A DNA stretch of 64,000 nt from Paraburkholderia caffeinilytica. Its GTDB lineage: Bacteria; Pseudomonadota; Gammaproteobacteria; Burkholderiales; Burkholderiaceae. Shown here one piece after another: positions 45,048-52,878 of the stretch. The stretch lies in contig NZ_CP031466.1 in the NCBI RefSeq assembly GCF_003368325.1, positions 2,108,001 to 2,172,000 of the forward strand, written 5' to 3'. Positions within the stretch are counted from its first letter, which is position 1, and every line of letters starts with the position of its first letter. Position numbers and translations under genes: made by a program. The notes below the pieces were generated by a model, which was given only the letters and a program-made list of their open reading frames with translations, searched no databases and had not been told where the DNA came from.

Positions 45048-46340
45048 ATGAGCGTCCCGCAACAAGCCTTCCTACGCGACGCGATGCGTCGCCTGAACAT
45101 GACCCGCGACACGTTCGCGAGCCGCATCGGCGTATCGCGCCGCGCGCTCGACACATGGCTCTTGCCGGACGATTCGCAGGAATCGCGCGCCATGCCGGAG
45201 ATCGTGGAGCGTTTCGTGTCGGAGATCGTGGTGCATGGCGAGCCGGGTGAAACCTATACGCAAAGCGTAGACTCGCAATCGCTGGCGAGCCAGATGCTGT
45301 TCGAAGGCAAGCCGCAACTGCTGTCGGTCGATCAGTTCTCGCGCGACTCGGTCGAGGCGCTGTTCCGCGTCGCCGACATCATGCAGCCGATCGCGCGGCG
45401 CCGGAAAATCTCCCGCGTGCTCGAGGGCGCGGTGCTCGGCAATCTGTTCTTCGAGGCCAGCACCCGCACCCGCGTGAGCTTCGGCGCGGCCTTCTGCCGG
45501 CTCGGCGGTTCGGTGTGCGACACCACCGGCTTCACGTTTTCGTCGATGGCCAAGGGCGAGTCGATCTACGACACCAGCCGCGTGATGAGCGGTTATGTGG
45601 ATGCGCTGGTGATCCGCCATCCGGAGCAAGGCTCGGTGGCCGAATTCGCACGCGCCACCAACGTGCCGGTGATCAACGGCGGCGACGGCCCGGGCGAGCA
45701 TCCGAGCCAGGCGCTGCTCGATCTGTACACGATCCAGCGCGAGTTCTCGCGTCTCGGCAAGATCGTCGACGGGGCGCATATCGCACTGGTCGGCGACCTG
45801 AAATATGGCCGCACGGTGCATTCGCTGGTCAAGCTGCTGGCGCTGTATCGCGGCATCAAGTTCACGCTGATCTCGCCGCCCACGCTCGAAATGCCGAGCT
45901 ACATCGTCGAGCAGATTTCGCGCAACGATCACGTGATCGAACAGACCCACGATCTGCCCGCGGGGCTGCGCGGCGCCGACGTGGTGTACGCCACGCGCAT
46001 CCAGAAAGAGCGCTTCACCGACGAATCCTTCGAAGGCTATACGCCGGATTTCCAGATCAACCAGGCGCTGATGGACAGCGTGTGCGGCCCCGACACGCTG
46101 ATCATGCACCCGCTGCCGCGCGACAGCCGGCCGGGCGCGAACGATCTGAGCGTCGACCTGAACCATGACTCGCGTCTTGCGATTTTCCGGCAGACCGACA
46201 ACGGCATTCCGGTACGGATGGCGATTTTCGCCGTGCTGCTGGGTGTGGAAAAGCTGGTTCAGCATTCGATGCGCGACGCCGCGTGGCGCCCGCCGGCATA
46301 TCTCGGTCCGGACGATGCGGTGTTTCACGGCATCGATTGA
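45048..46340 (+). CDS. pyrB: Aspartate carbamoyltransferase with N-terminal HTH-like domain
   Basis: A 430-residue protein, about 120 residues longer than ordinary PyrB. Residues 1-60 look like a small helix-turn-helix (LNMTRDTFASRIGVSRRALDTWLLP). From about 75 it is a full ATCase: carbamoyl-phosphate motif STRTRVSF at 138-145, GDGPGEHPSQALLDLYT at about 212-228, and HPLPRDSRP near the C-terminus. It would make carbamoyl-aspartate in pyrimidine synthesis, and the HTH may give it DNA binding or an oligomer contact. Its last codons recur as fragments at about 48.06 and 58.2 kb. Confidence 0.85.
   Translation: MSVPQQAFLRDAMRRLNMTRDTFASRIGVSRRALDTWLLPDDSQESRAMPEIVERFVSEIVVHGEPGETYTQSVDSQSLASQMLFEGKPQLLSVDQFSRDSVEALFRVADIMQPIARRRKISRVLEGAVLGNLFFEASTRTRVSFGAAFCRLGGSVCDTTGFTFSSMAKGESIYDTSRVMSGYVDALVIRHPEQGSVAEFARATNVPVINGGDGPGEHPSQALLDLYTIQREFSRLGKIVDGAHIALVGDLKYGRTVHSLVKLLALYRGIKFTLISPPTLEMPSYIVEQISRNDHVIEQTHDLPAGLRGADVVYATRIQKERFTDESFEGYTPDFQINQALMDSVCGPDTLIMHPLPRDSRPGANDLSVDLNHDSRLAIFRQTDNGIPVRMAIFAVLLGVEKLVQHSMRDAAWRPPAYLGPDDAVFHGID
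46309..46336 (+). repeat. Direct repeat copy 1 (3' end of ATCase gene)
   Basis: These 28 bases, encoding the end of the ATCase (DDAVFHGI), are identical to 48053-48080. A diverged third copy lies at 58194-58217. All three are followed within 60 bases by a hairpin of the GGCCTTGC type. Confidence 0.9.
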
Positions 46341-46362
46341 TCAGGATTCGATAATTGAACGA

Positions 46363-46389
46363 CGGCCTTGCAGGTTATCCGCAAGGCCG
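46363..46389 (+). terminator. Stem-loop after ATCase gene
   Basis: CGGCCTTGC and GCAAGGCCG form a 9-bp stem with a 9-base loop. It is the same stem as the two terminators at 48.1 and 58.3 kb, but here no T-run follows, so it may be a decayed terminator. Confidence 0.6.
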
Positions 46390-46575
46390 CTTCGGCGGCC
46401 GCAACCTCCATCTTCAGTACCCACCCGACTAAATCCGAACTAGACTGGTTTCGTCAGTCCCTTCCCCAACCGTAACCTCAGCAGTGTCAGTCGTCGTTAA
46501 AGAAGTCGCTTATTGCAGTGCGTCACGAATCGATTCGATTTTGGATTCACCCACATACGAACAGGACGACTTATC

Positions 46576-48039
46576 ATGGCCGACACGAGTTATATGGCGC
46601 GCAAGTCCGTCGCGGATATTGTCGCAAGCGCGGAGGGCGGCGAACGCCATCTGTCGAAGTCGCTGGGCGCGCTCAGCATCACGGCAATGGGTATCGGCGC
46701 GATCATCGGCGCCGGCATCTTTGTTCTGACCGGCACGGCCGCGGCCCATTATGCAGGGCCGAGCATCATTCTTTCGTTTGTCCTCGGCGGGATTGCCTGC
46801 GCCTTTGTCGGGCTCTGCTACTCCGAGCTGGCTGCCATGCTGCCGGTCTGCGGCAGCAGTTACACCTATACGTATGCCACGCTCGGCGAATTATTCGCGT
46901 GGGTCATCGGCTGGGATCTGATTCTCGAGTATGCAATGGGCGCGGCGACCGTTGCGGTCGGCTGGTCAGGCTACATCGTGAGCCTGTTGCACAACGTCGG
47001 GATCAACATTCCGCCCACCATGGCGGCTGCGCCCGGCACCACGGTGACGCTCGCCGACGGCAGCACGGTGGCCGGGGTCGTCAATTTGCCGGCGGTCTTC
47101 ATTATCGCCGTGCTGACCATCATGCTCGTGCTCGGCACCAAGGAGTCGGCGCGGCTCAACAACGTCATGGTGGCGATCAAACTGACCGTGGTGCTGGCAT
47201 TCATCGTCATCGGTGCCTTCTTCGTGCATCCGGCCAACTGGCATCCGTTCATTCCGCAGAATACCGGCGAATTCGGCAATTTCGGCGCGAGCGGCATTCT
47301 CCGCGGATCGGCTGTCGTGTTCTTCGCTTTCATCGGCTTCGATGCGGTGTCCACCGCGGCCCAGGAGGCGCGCAAGCCGCAGATCGACATGCCGATCGGC
47401 ATTCTGGGCTCGCTGGTGATCTGCACGCTGCTCTACATTGCGGTGGCCGGCGTGCTGACCGGACTCGTTCCGTATGCCGAGCTCAACGTCCCGGATCCGA
47501 TCGCGAAAGGTGTCGATGTGATCGGCGTCACCTGGTTTTCCGTGCTCATCAAGATCGGTGCGCTGACCGGCTTGACGACCGTGATTCTCGTGCTGCTGTA
47601 TGGCCAGAGCCGCATCTTCTTCACGATGTCACAGGACGGCCTGCTGCCGCACCTGTTCGCGGAAGTCCACCCCCGTCTGCAAACGCCTCATCTGAGCCAG
47701 ATGATGATCGGCGCCATCGTCGCGGTTGTCGCGGCGTTCACGCCGATCAACGTGTTGGGCGAGATGGTCAGCATCGGTACCCTGTTCGCGTTCATTCTCG
47801 TCTGCGGCGCCGTGATCTATCTGCGCCGCAGCGACGCGGGAGCGTTAAGGCCGTTCCGCGCGCCGGGCGTGCCGGTGATCCCGATCCTCGGGATTCTGTT
47901 TTGCCTGCTGCTGATGGTCGGGCTGCCGCTCGTCACGTGGTTGCGGCTCTTCGTCTGGCTCGTGATCGGGCTTGTCATCTACGGGGCCTACGGCCGCAAT
48001 CATTCGCGCCTCCGCCATCCGGAACAGGCGCACGATTGA
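46576..48039 (+). CDS. APC-family amino acid permease (cationic amino acid transporter type)
   Basis: A 487-residue inner-membrane transporter with about 12-14 helices. MGIGAIIGAGIFVLTG in helix 1, SYTYTYATLGELFAWVIGWDLILEYAMGAATVAVGWSGY and FFAFIGFDAVSTAAQEARKPQIDMPIGI are typical of the bacterial CAT branch. It imports amino acids by proton symport; the substrate is not readable. ATG 46576 is chosen over upstream in-frame starts because the conserved region begins there; AGGAC lies upstream. It is the only gene between direct repeat copies 1 and 2, so it looks like an inserted cargo gene. Confidence 0.88.
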   Translation: MADTSYMARKSVADIVASAEGGERHLSKSLGALSITAMGIGAIIGAGIFVLTGTAAAHYAGPSIILSFVLGGIACAFVGLCYSELAAMLPVCGSSYTYTYATLGELFAWVIGWDLILEYAMGAATVAVGWSGYIVSLLHNVGINIPPTMAAAPGTTVTLADGSTVAGVVNLPAVFIIAVLTIMLVLGTKESARLNNVMVAIKLTVVLAFIVIGAFFVHPANWHPFIPQNTGEFGNFGASGILRGSAVVFFAFIGFDAVSTAAQEARKPQIDMPIGILGSLVICTLLYIAVAGVLTGLVPYAELNVPDPIAKGVDVIGVTWFSVLIKIGALTGLTTVILVLLYGQSRIFFTMSQDGLLPHLFAEVHPRLQTPHLSQMMIGAIVAVVAAFTPINVLGEMVSIGTLFAFILVCGAVIYLRRSDAGALRPFRAPGVPVIPILGILFCLLLMVGLPLVTWLRLFVWLVIGLVIYGAYGRNHSRLRHPEQAHD

Positions 48040-48052
48040 TAGCGCGGCGCGT

Positions 48053-48083
48053 CGGACGATGCGGTGTTTCACGGCATCGACTG
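48053..48083 (+). pseudogene. ATCase 3'-end fragment, direct repeat copy 2
   Basis: Bases 48053-48080 are identical to the end of the ATCase gene. Read in frame they encode SDDAVFHGID and a stop, although no gene leads into them. They lie 13 bases after the permease stop and 43 bases before a perfect terminator of the same stem family. Confidence 0.9.
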
Positions 48084-48436
48084 AACGATTGAACGACTGA
48101 ACGACCAATTACGATTTGCCGGTGCAAAGCGGCCTTGCTGAAAACCAGCAAGGCCGCTTTTTTTTTGCCGTCACTCGAACGCCCGTCACGGGCGCTTCGT
48201 CACCCCGTCATCCGTGACTTCCGCTGGATTGTCCTGAGCGCGCGAGACACGCAAAGTGGTATCGCCGTCGAACGCATCCGGGCACGCTGCCCCGTTCCGG
48301 AGAGCGCGTCGTTCTTCGCGCACGTCGGCCCTTTTCCACAACAGGAAAAACATCATGTCCTTGCGACGCTTCCTCACTCGAACCTGCCGCGCCGCACGCG
48401 CGGCAATCGGCCACCGCAACGAACCGGGAGGCTGAA
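48084..48436. other. Gap after terminator, upstream of the second cargo module
   Basis: It contains the terminator at 48126-48166 and then about 270 bases without a supported gene. A promoter for the 48437 gene is expected but no clear -35/-10 pair was identified. Confidence 0.5.
48126..48166 (+). terminator. Strong intrinsic terminator
   Basis: A 15-bp perfect stem (left arm AAAGCGGCCTTGCTG) with a 5-base loop, followed by a run of nine T. It ends the permease transcript. Confidence 0.95.
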
Positions 48437-49555
48437 ATGGGCACCGACCATTTTGCCAACCGCTTCCGGCTGCATGCCGCAAGGGACAATGCCCTCCCTG
48501 ACGGCGCATCGCCCGGCGCACTGCTGGCCCAATTGCGCGACGAATGCGAGGCGATGGCGCGCTACGCGTTGCATCACGGCCTGCCGGTCGCGCCTGAAAC
48601 CATCGCGTTACTGAGCGCGCTGATCGACGGCACCGCGCCTGACAACCCGCCTCCCGGCGCGGCTGGCGACGCACCTCGCCACACCAACACCGCCGGCGAC
48701 GCGCCTCGCCACGCAAACACCGCCGGCGACGCGCCTCGTTACGCCGGCACCTCGCAGCACTCGCTTGCATCGATCCACCGGAAACTGGCCGCGCTCATCG
48801 CGCCGGCCACTCCGCAAGCCGTCACGCTGCTCGACGCGCAACACCGTCTCGGCCGTCCATTCGCGTGGCTCGGTCCAGTGCCGCTGATCAGGTTGCTGAC
48901 GGTCGCGGCGATTGCATTTCTGATCGCCGTGGTCGCAACCGGCCTGTCGCCCGACGTCTCCGCGGACAACGTCGAGCGCGGGTTCCTCGATTCGCACGGC
49001 ACGCAGCTGTTGTGGAATGCGCTGTTCCTGCTCTTTTGCGCGGGACTCGGCGCATCGTTCGCGACGCTGTTTCAGGCACATCGTTACATCGCCGCCTCGA
49101 CGTACGACCCGAAGTACGACGCATCTTACGGTGCGCGCCTGATTCTCGGACTCATTGCCGGGTTAATCCTCGTCGAGATGCTGCCGTCGCACCTCTTCGA
49201 TCAGGGCAGCATGCACAGCTTCGGCAAGCCCGCTCTCGCCATGCTCGGCGGTTTCTCGGCGACTGCCGTACACCGCTTGCTGCAACGGCTCGTCGACACG
49301 CTCGACACCCTCGTGCGCGGCGATCGCTCGTCCGACGCGGACGCCGCACAGCAGACGCGCCGCGCCCAGGCCGCGAGCGAACGCACGCAATGGCAGAGCG
49401 AAATCGCCGCGAGCCTGCTCGATCTCCAGCAGTCGCTCGATCATCCGGATGCCGGCGACACCGCGCGCCGGCGCCTCGCGGATCTCACCCGCGCGATGCT
49501 GGCAGGCGAGCCGGTCCGGCTATCCGCTACCTCTATTCCAAACGACCCGGAGTAA
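48437..49555 (+). CDS. Uncharacterised membrane protein with internal 10-aa repeats
   Basis: A 372-residue protein I do not recognise. A soluble N-terminus of about 150 residues holds three copies of a GDAPRHxNTA-like repeat at about 77-105. It is followed by about four membrane helices (LLTVAAIAFLIAVVATGL, LLWNALFLLFCAGLGASFATLF, LILGLIAGLILVEML, LAMLGGFSATAVHRLLQRL) and a charged, coiled-coil-like C-terminus. GGGAGG precedes ATG 48437. The next gene starts 4 bases after its stop, so the two form an operon. It is the first gene of the 48.4-58.2 kb cargo module. Confidence 0.7.
   Translation: MGTDHFANRFRLHAARDNALPDGASPGALLAQLRDECEAMARYALHHGLPVAPETIALLSALIDGTAPDNPPPGAAGDAPRHTNTAGDAPRHANTAGDAPRYAGTSQHSLASIHRKLAALIAPATPQAVTLLDAQHRLGRPFAWLGPVPLIRLLTVAAIAFLIAVVATGLSPDVSADNVERGFLDSHGTQLLWNALFLLFCAGLGASFATLFQAHRYIAASTYDPKYDASYGARLILGLIAGLILVEMLPSHLFDQGSMHSFGKPALAMLGGFSATAVHRLLQRLVDTLDTLVRGDRSSDADAAQQTRRAQAASERTQWQSEIAASLLDLQQSLDHPDAGDTARRRLADLTRAMLAGEPVRLSATSIPNDPE
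48665..48751 (+). repeat. 30-bp minisatellite within coding sequence
   Basis: Three in-frame copies (two full, one of 27 bases) begin GGCGACGC and encode GDAPRHTNTA, GDAPRHANTA and GDAPRYAGT. Confidence 0.85.
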
Positions 49556-49559
49556 CACG

Positions 49560-50363
49560 ATGCTCTTCCTCTACAACATGCCGGCCGCCTTGATGGGTGC
49601 GTTGATTGTCGGCGCGACGCTCGCCGCGGCCTTGAGCGGCTATCTGCTGTTTCGCCGCTGCTTTCCGGTTCATCTCAATGCCGAACAGCGCGGCATGACC
49701 GTGGCGATGATGTCCGCGGTGACGACCATCAATTCGCTGCTGGTCGCGTTCGCCGCCATCACGGTCTGGGGCACCTACGACGCAGCGGCCGGCACGGTCT
49801 CGTCCGAAGCCGCGTGCGCGACCGAACTCGCTCACGATCTCGCGTCGTTCGGCAAGCCGGATGCGCTCATCGCGAGGCGCGAGCTGATCGTCTATATCGA
49901 GCATGTGGTTCGGGACGAATGGCCGCAAATGCAGCAGTACGCGCGCGCGGACGCCGGGACCCAGGCCGCGTTCGACCGGATGTTCGCGACCACCAACCGG
50001 ATCGTGCCGTCGGACGATCGCGAGCGGGCACTCCTGACCGAAGTGCTTGCCCGCGTGAATGAAATGACCAAGCTTAGGGAGCATCGGCTGCAGGCACTCG
50101 ATGTCGCCATGCCGGTGACGTTGTGGGGTGTCATGCTGATCGCGAGCGCGCTCTCGCTGGTGCTGCTATACGTGTTGCCCGTGACCCGTTTTCATCTTGG
50201 ACTCGTGACCATCTGGGCAACCACGCTCGGTCTTGCGTTCTTTTTCGTGCTGGCCGTCGACCGGCCGTTCGCCGGCGAAGTCAGCGTGAGTCCGGCGCCC
50301 ATGCAGCACGCCATCGACACCCTCGCCGCTGAAGACGCGGAACATCAGGCTGCGCCGGCCTAG
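49560..50363 (+). CDS. DUF4239/bestrophin-like membrane protein
   Basis: A 267-residue protein with two N-terminal helices (about 6-28 and 45-70), a polar central domain of about 110 residues, and two C-terminal helices (about 185-230). LLVAFAAITVWGTYDAAAGTVSSEA followed by ATELAHDL is the pattern of DUF4239 proteins, whose function is not established. The start at 49560 has GGAG overlapping the end of the previous gene. It ends 50 bases from the convergent LuxR-type gene, with a bidirectional stem-loop between. Confidence 0.7.
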   Translation: MLFLYNMPAALMGALIVGATLAAALSGYLLFRRCFPVHLNAEQRGMTVAMMSAVTTINSLLVAFAAITVWGTYDAAAGTVSSEAACATELAHDLASFGKPDALIARRELIVYIEHVVRDEWPQMQQYARADAGTQAAFDRMFATTNRIVPSDDRERALLTEVLARVNEMTKLREHRLQALDVAMPVTLWGVMLIASALSLVLLYVLPVTRFHLGLVTIWATTLGLAFFFVLAVDRPFAGEVSVSPAPMQHAIDTLAAEDAEHQAAPA

Positions 50364-50368
50364 CTCGT

Positions 50369-50405
50369 CTTACATACGGCCACCTCCCCCCGGGCCGGAT
50401 GTAAG
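50369..50405. terminator. Bidirectional stem-loop between convergent genes
   Basis: Arms CTTACATACGGCC and GGCCGGATGTAAG (one mismatch) with an 11-base loop fill most of the 50-base gap between the DUF4239 gene and the regulator. Confidence 0.7.
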
Positions 50406-50413
50406 CGCGCCGT

Positions 50414-51091
50414 TTATTCATGCGTTGCACATAAGAGCGGCTGACCTTGCACGTCTTCAGGTGTCACATGACGCGCGAGCCACAGCGCCGCTTCCGTGCG
50501 GTTCGAGACCCCGATCTGCCGGAAGAGCGCGTACAGGTGATTCTTGATGGTCCCCTCCGCGACGTTGAGCACCCGGCAGATCTGCTTGTTCGACTTCCCT
50601 TCGGCCAGCAGACGCAACACCTGGCGCTGCCGTGGCGTCAGGCGCTCGAATGCCCGATCGCCGGACTGCGCTTGTGCCGGCCCCAACTCGGCACCAAGGC
50701 CGTAAGTCGGCGGAACATAGATTGCGCCCGACGCGACACGGCAGAGCGCATCGGCGAATTCGTCCGCGCTCGCATGACGCTCGACGATGCCCGAGGCGCC
50801 CGCCATCAGCGCATCGGCAATCGCCTGACGACCCACCGTGCGCACCACGAATAGCCATGGCACCGTCCCCAGGACATCCTGCAGCACCTTCGGCCAGCCT
50901 ATTCGCGCGGCACGCTCGTCCCATTCGAGCGTGACCGCGCCGACCGTTCCCGGCGGCAGGTCTTCGCGGATGCGGTAGATGTCTTCGGGACGCTGGGCCG
51001 ACCACACCTGGCAATTGCTGTCGCGTTTCCACAAGACATCGGCTACCCCCGCCACGAACAACGGCGGGCTATCGATCATCAGAACGTTCAT
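50414..51091 (-). CDS. NarL/LuxR-type regulator with degenerate receiver domain
   Basis: A 225-residue protein shaped like a NarL response regulator. The C-terminal helix-turn-helix is complete (LTPRQRQVLRLLAEGKSNKQICRVLNVAEGTIKNHLYALFRQIGVSNRTEA). The receiver-like half starts VLMIDSPPLFVAGV but keeps only one of the two acidic residues, and the phosphoacceptor strand reads GAVTLEWDERA instead of a VVLLD motif. Phosphorylation is therefore unlikely, and control may be by ligand, partner or expression level. No kinase is adjacent. It is divergent from the DUF2589 operon, and the shared 274-base region carries a perfect palindrome. Confidence 0.85.
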   Translation of the reverse strand: MNVLMIDSPPLFVAGVADVLWKRDSNCQVWSAQRPEDIYRIREDLPPGTVGAVTLEWDERAARIGWPKVLQDVLGTVPWLFVVRTVGRQAIADALMAGASGIVERHASADEFADALCRVASGAIYVPPTYGLGAELGPAQAQSGDRAFERLTPRQRQVLRLLAEGKSNKQICRVLNVAEGTIKNHLYALFRQIGVSNRTEAALWLARHVTPEDVQGQPLLCATHE

Positions 51092-51262
51092 TTACGCGTA
51101 TCCCCTCGGTAGAGAGACGCTCGGGTTCACGTTATTTGCGCCTCTTCGGCTCGCTTTTACCGCTCTTTTGAAAATGACGCACTAGTCCCGTTGATCCATG
51201 ACAAACGTTCTAATGCAAAAGGCACTCCATTTCTTTCAGAATTAATATGTCCACGACCCCTG

Positions 51263-51278
51263 CCGTCATGCATGACGG
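51263..51278. promoter_or_regulatory. Perfect 16-bp palindrome, likely operator
   Basis: CCGTCATGCATGACGG lies between the divergent regulator and DUF2589 genes, 172 bases from the former start and 88 from the latter. The size and symmetry suit a LuxR-type dimer. Confidence 0.55.
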
Positions 51279-51365
51279 ATGGCCTCTCCACAGATCCCTC
51301 CAATTTATCTAATTTGAATAAAGGCAGTGTATTCGCACTGTCACAAATTCACCATGGAGGTTTGT

Positions 51366-52034
51366 ATGGATGCCAATTTTATCGGCTCGGTCATTAATGC
51401 CTTACCAATGGACCAAATGATCGCGGGGCCATTGAAAGCAATGATTTCCGCGCAAACCCAGGCAGCGAAAAGCTATGCCGATTTTCTGATGCAGGTGTGC
51501 ATTCAGAACGGCAAGGCAGTCGCCGTGCAGTTCGACTACGACGAAACGCTGGTCGACGAGAGCGGCGTATCGAAAGGCATGGTTCAGAAGACCATGCGCA
51601 TCCCCCTGCTGGCCGCGATCGTTCATCCCATCATCGCCATCGAAGAAGGCACGATCGACTTCGAGATGGAAATCACTCAGTCGGAGAAGTCGGCGGAGTC
51701 CACGGAGGCGGGCGGGGAATTCCAGGCCAAGTTCGGCTGGGGCCCGGTCAGCGTAAGCATTTCGGGACGCGTCTCGCACAAGTCGGAGCAAACGCGCAGC
51801 ACCGACACGCGAGCCAAGTATTCGATCCACACGCAGATCAAGCGGCAGCCCCCGCCGGAAGCGCTGATGCGCGTCATCGACTTCCTGACGGACGCCGCCA
51901 CCAAACCGGTCGTGACCGAAGACAAGGCGAAAGACGTCAAGCCGCTGCCGGCCACGCCGACGGACGGCAAGCTCGCCGGCGAGACCACGCAACCGAGCAC
52001 CCAGGCGAGCGGCCAGCAGCCTGTCCATCAATAA
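51366..52034 (+). CDS. DUF2589-family protein
   Basis: A 222-residue protein of the DUF2589 type, whose function is unknown. The family start MDQMIAGPLKAMISAQTQAAKSYADFL (about 15-41) is followed by a beta-rich core (MRIPLLAAIVHPIIAIEEGTIDFEMEI) and a C-terminal segment PPEALMRVIDFLTDAATKPV. The C-terminus is low-complexity (Lys, Thr, Gln). No signal peptide or membrane helix is present, so it is cytoplasmic unless exported otherwise. A very strong ribosome site (GGAGG at 51356-51360) suggests high expression. It is the first gene of an operon of at least three genes and probably about ten. Confidence 0.8.
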   Translation: MDANFIGSVINALPMDQMIAGPLKAMISAQTQAAKSYADFLMQVCIQNGKAVAVQFDYDETLVDESGVSKGMVQKTMRIPLLAAIVHPIIAIEEGTIDFEMEITQSEKSAESTEAGGEFQAKFGWGPVSVSISGRVSHKSEQTRSTDTRAKYSIHTQIKRQPPPEALMRVIDFLTDAATKPVVTEDKAKDVKPLPATPTDGKLAGETTQPSTQASGQQPVHQ

Positions 52035-52065
52035 ACGCGACGGCCATGGACGGCGGACGGACACC

Positions 52066-52878
52066 ATGTTCAACCTCTTCAAGCGACGCCGCGGCATGCA
52101 GGCCTCACGCGGCACGCCGGCGGACGGCGTGCCGCACGACAACGCCACGCAGCGCACGGCCCCGCAGGGCGCAATCGATAGCAAGCCGGCCGCCGCGCTC
52201 GAAGCGGGCGAGCCGCCGGTTACCGCGCAAGCAGGGCCGCCTGCCTCAGCCCCGGCCTCGGCGGCGGCTGGCGATGCTCGCATGGCGACCGGCAGCGGCG
52301 AGGACGTGCCGCCCGGCGCTCCACCCTCCGGTGGAGCGCCGCCGCCGAACGCCGGCAATCCGCCGCCGCGCGGCCTCGCGCTCGACGACATCACGCGTGG
52401 CATGCAGCACGCGGCAGCCGCCGCGAACCAGTTGCTCTCGCTTCAGTACACCACCGTGCTCGATCAGTTCTTCGACCAGAACGAGGACGGCCTGCTCACG
52501 CCGCGCGCCGTCGAGGTGGCGCTCGACGCGGAGCACACGATGCCGGTGCCGCTGGTCGCGCTGGCGACGCCGCGCGGACTGGCGCTCGACAGGATGGTCG
52601 TGCACCTCACGGTGCGCGCGGACTTCACCGAAACGCTGCCGGCAGGCGGATTGGTGGGCGGCGATCAGCGCGGCCGTTTTTTCGTGACGCTCGCGCCGCC
52701 GTCGGCACGCCCGAACGCCGAGGGTCAGCAAGCTCAGCGCGACAGCCAGCACATCGACATCGAAATGCAGTTTGCGGCGCTCGACCCGCCCGAAGCGATC
52801 ATGCGCGTGATCGACGAATACACCCACCGCCTCGTGCCGCGCGCACGCCACGACGACGAGGAGAAACGCCATGCCTGA
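52066..52878 (+). CDS. Second DUF2589-like protein with long disordered N-terminus
   Basis: A 270-residue protein. Residues 1-105 are Ala/Pro/Gly-rich and probably disordered. From about 106 (LDDITRGMQHAAAAANQLLSLQYTTVLDQFF) it follows the same plan as the preceding protein: helical start, beta core (HTMPVPLVALATPRGLALDRMVVHLTVRADF), then PPEAIMRVIDEYTHRLVP. It is therefore a diverged paralogue. The middle contains DQNEDGLLTPRAVEVAL, which resembles an EF-hand-like loop, though this may be chance. It overlaps the endolysin gene by 8 bases. Confidence 0.7.
   Translation: MFNLFKRRRGMQASRGTPADGVPHDNATQRTAPQGAIDSKPAAALEAGEPPVTAQAGPPASAPASAAAGDARMATGSGEDVPPGAPPSGGAPPPNAGNPPPRGLALDDITRGMQHAAAAANQLLSLQYTTVLDQFFDQNEDGLLTPRAVEVALDAEHTMPVPLVALATPRGLALDRMVVHLTVRADFTETLPAGGLVGGDQRGRFFVTLAPPSARPNAEGQQAQRDSQHIDIEMQFAALDPPEAIMRVIDEYTHRLVPRARHDDEEKRHA

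Noticed and set aside
45072..46328. Long minus-strand open frame opposite the ATCase gene (418 codons)
   Set aside because: It is a shadow of a clearly recognised gene, with His/Arg/Asp-rich composition and no family features.
46309..48083. Permease segment as an insertion sequence
   Set aside because: There is no transposase and no terminal inverted repeats. The flanking repeats are direct and derive from a host gene end.
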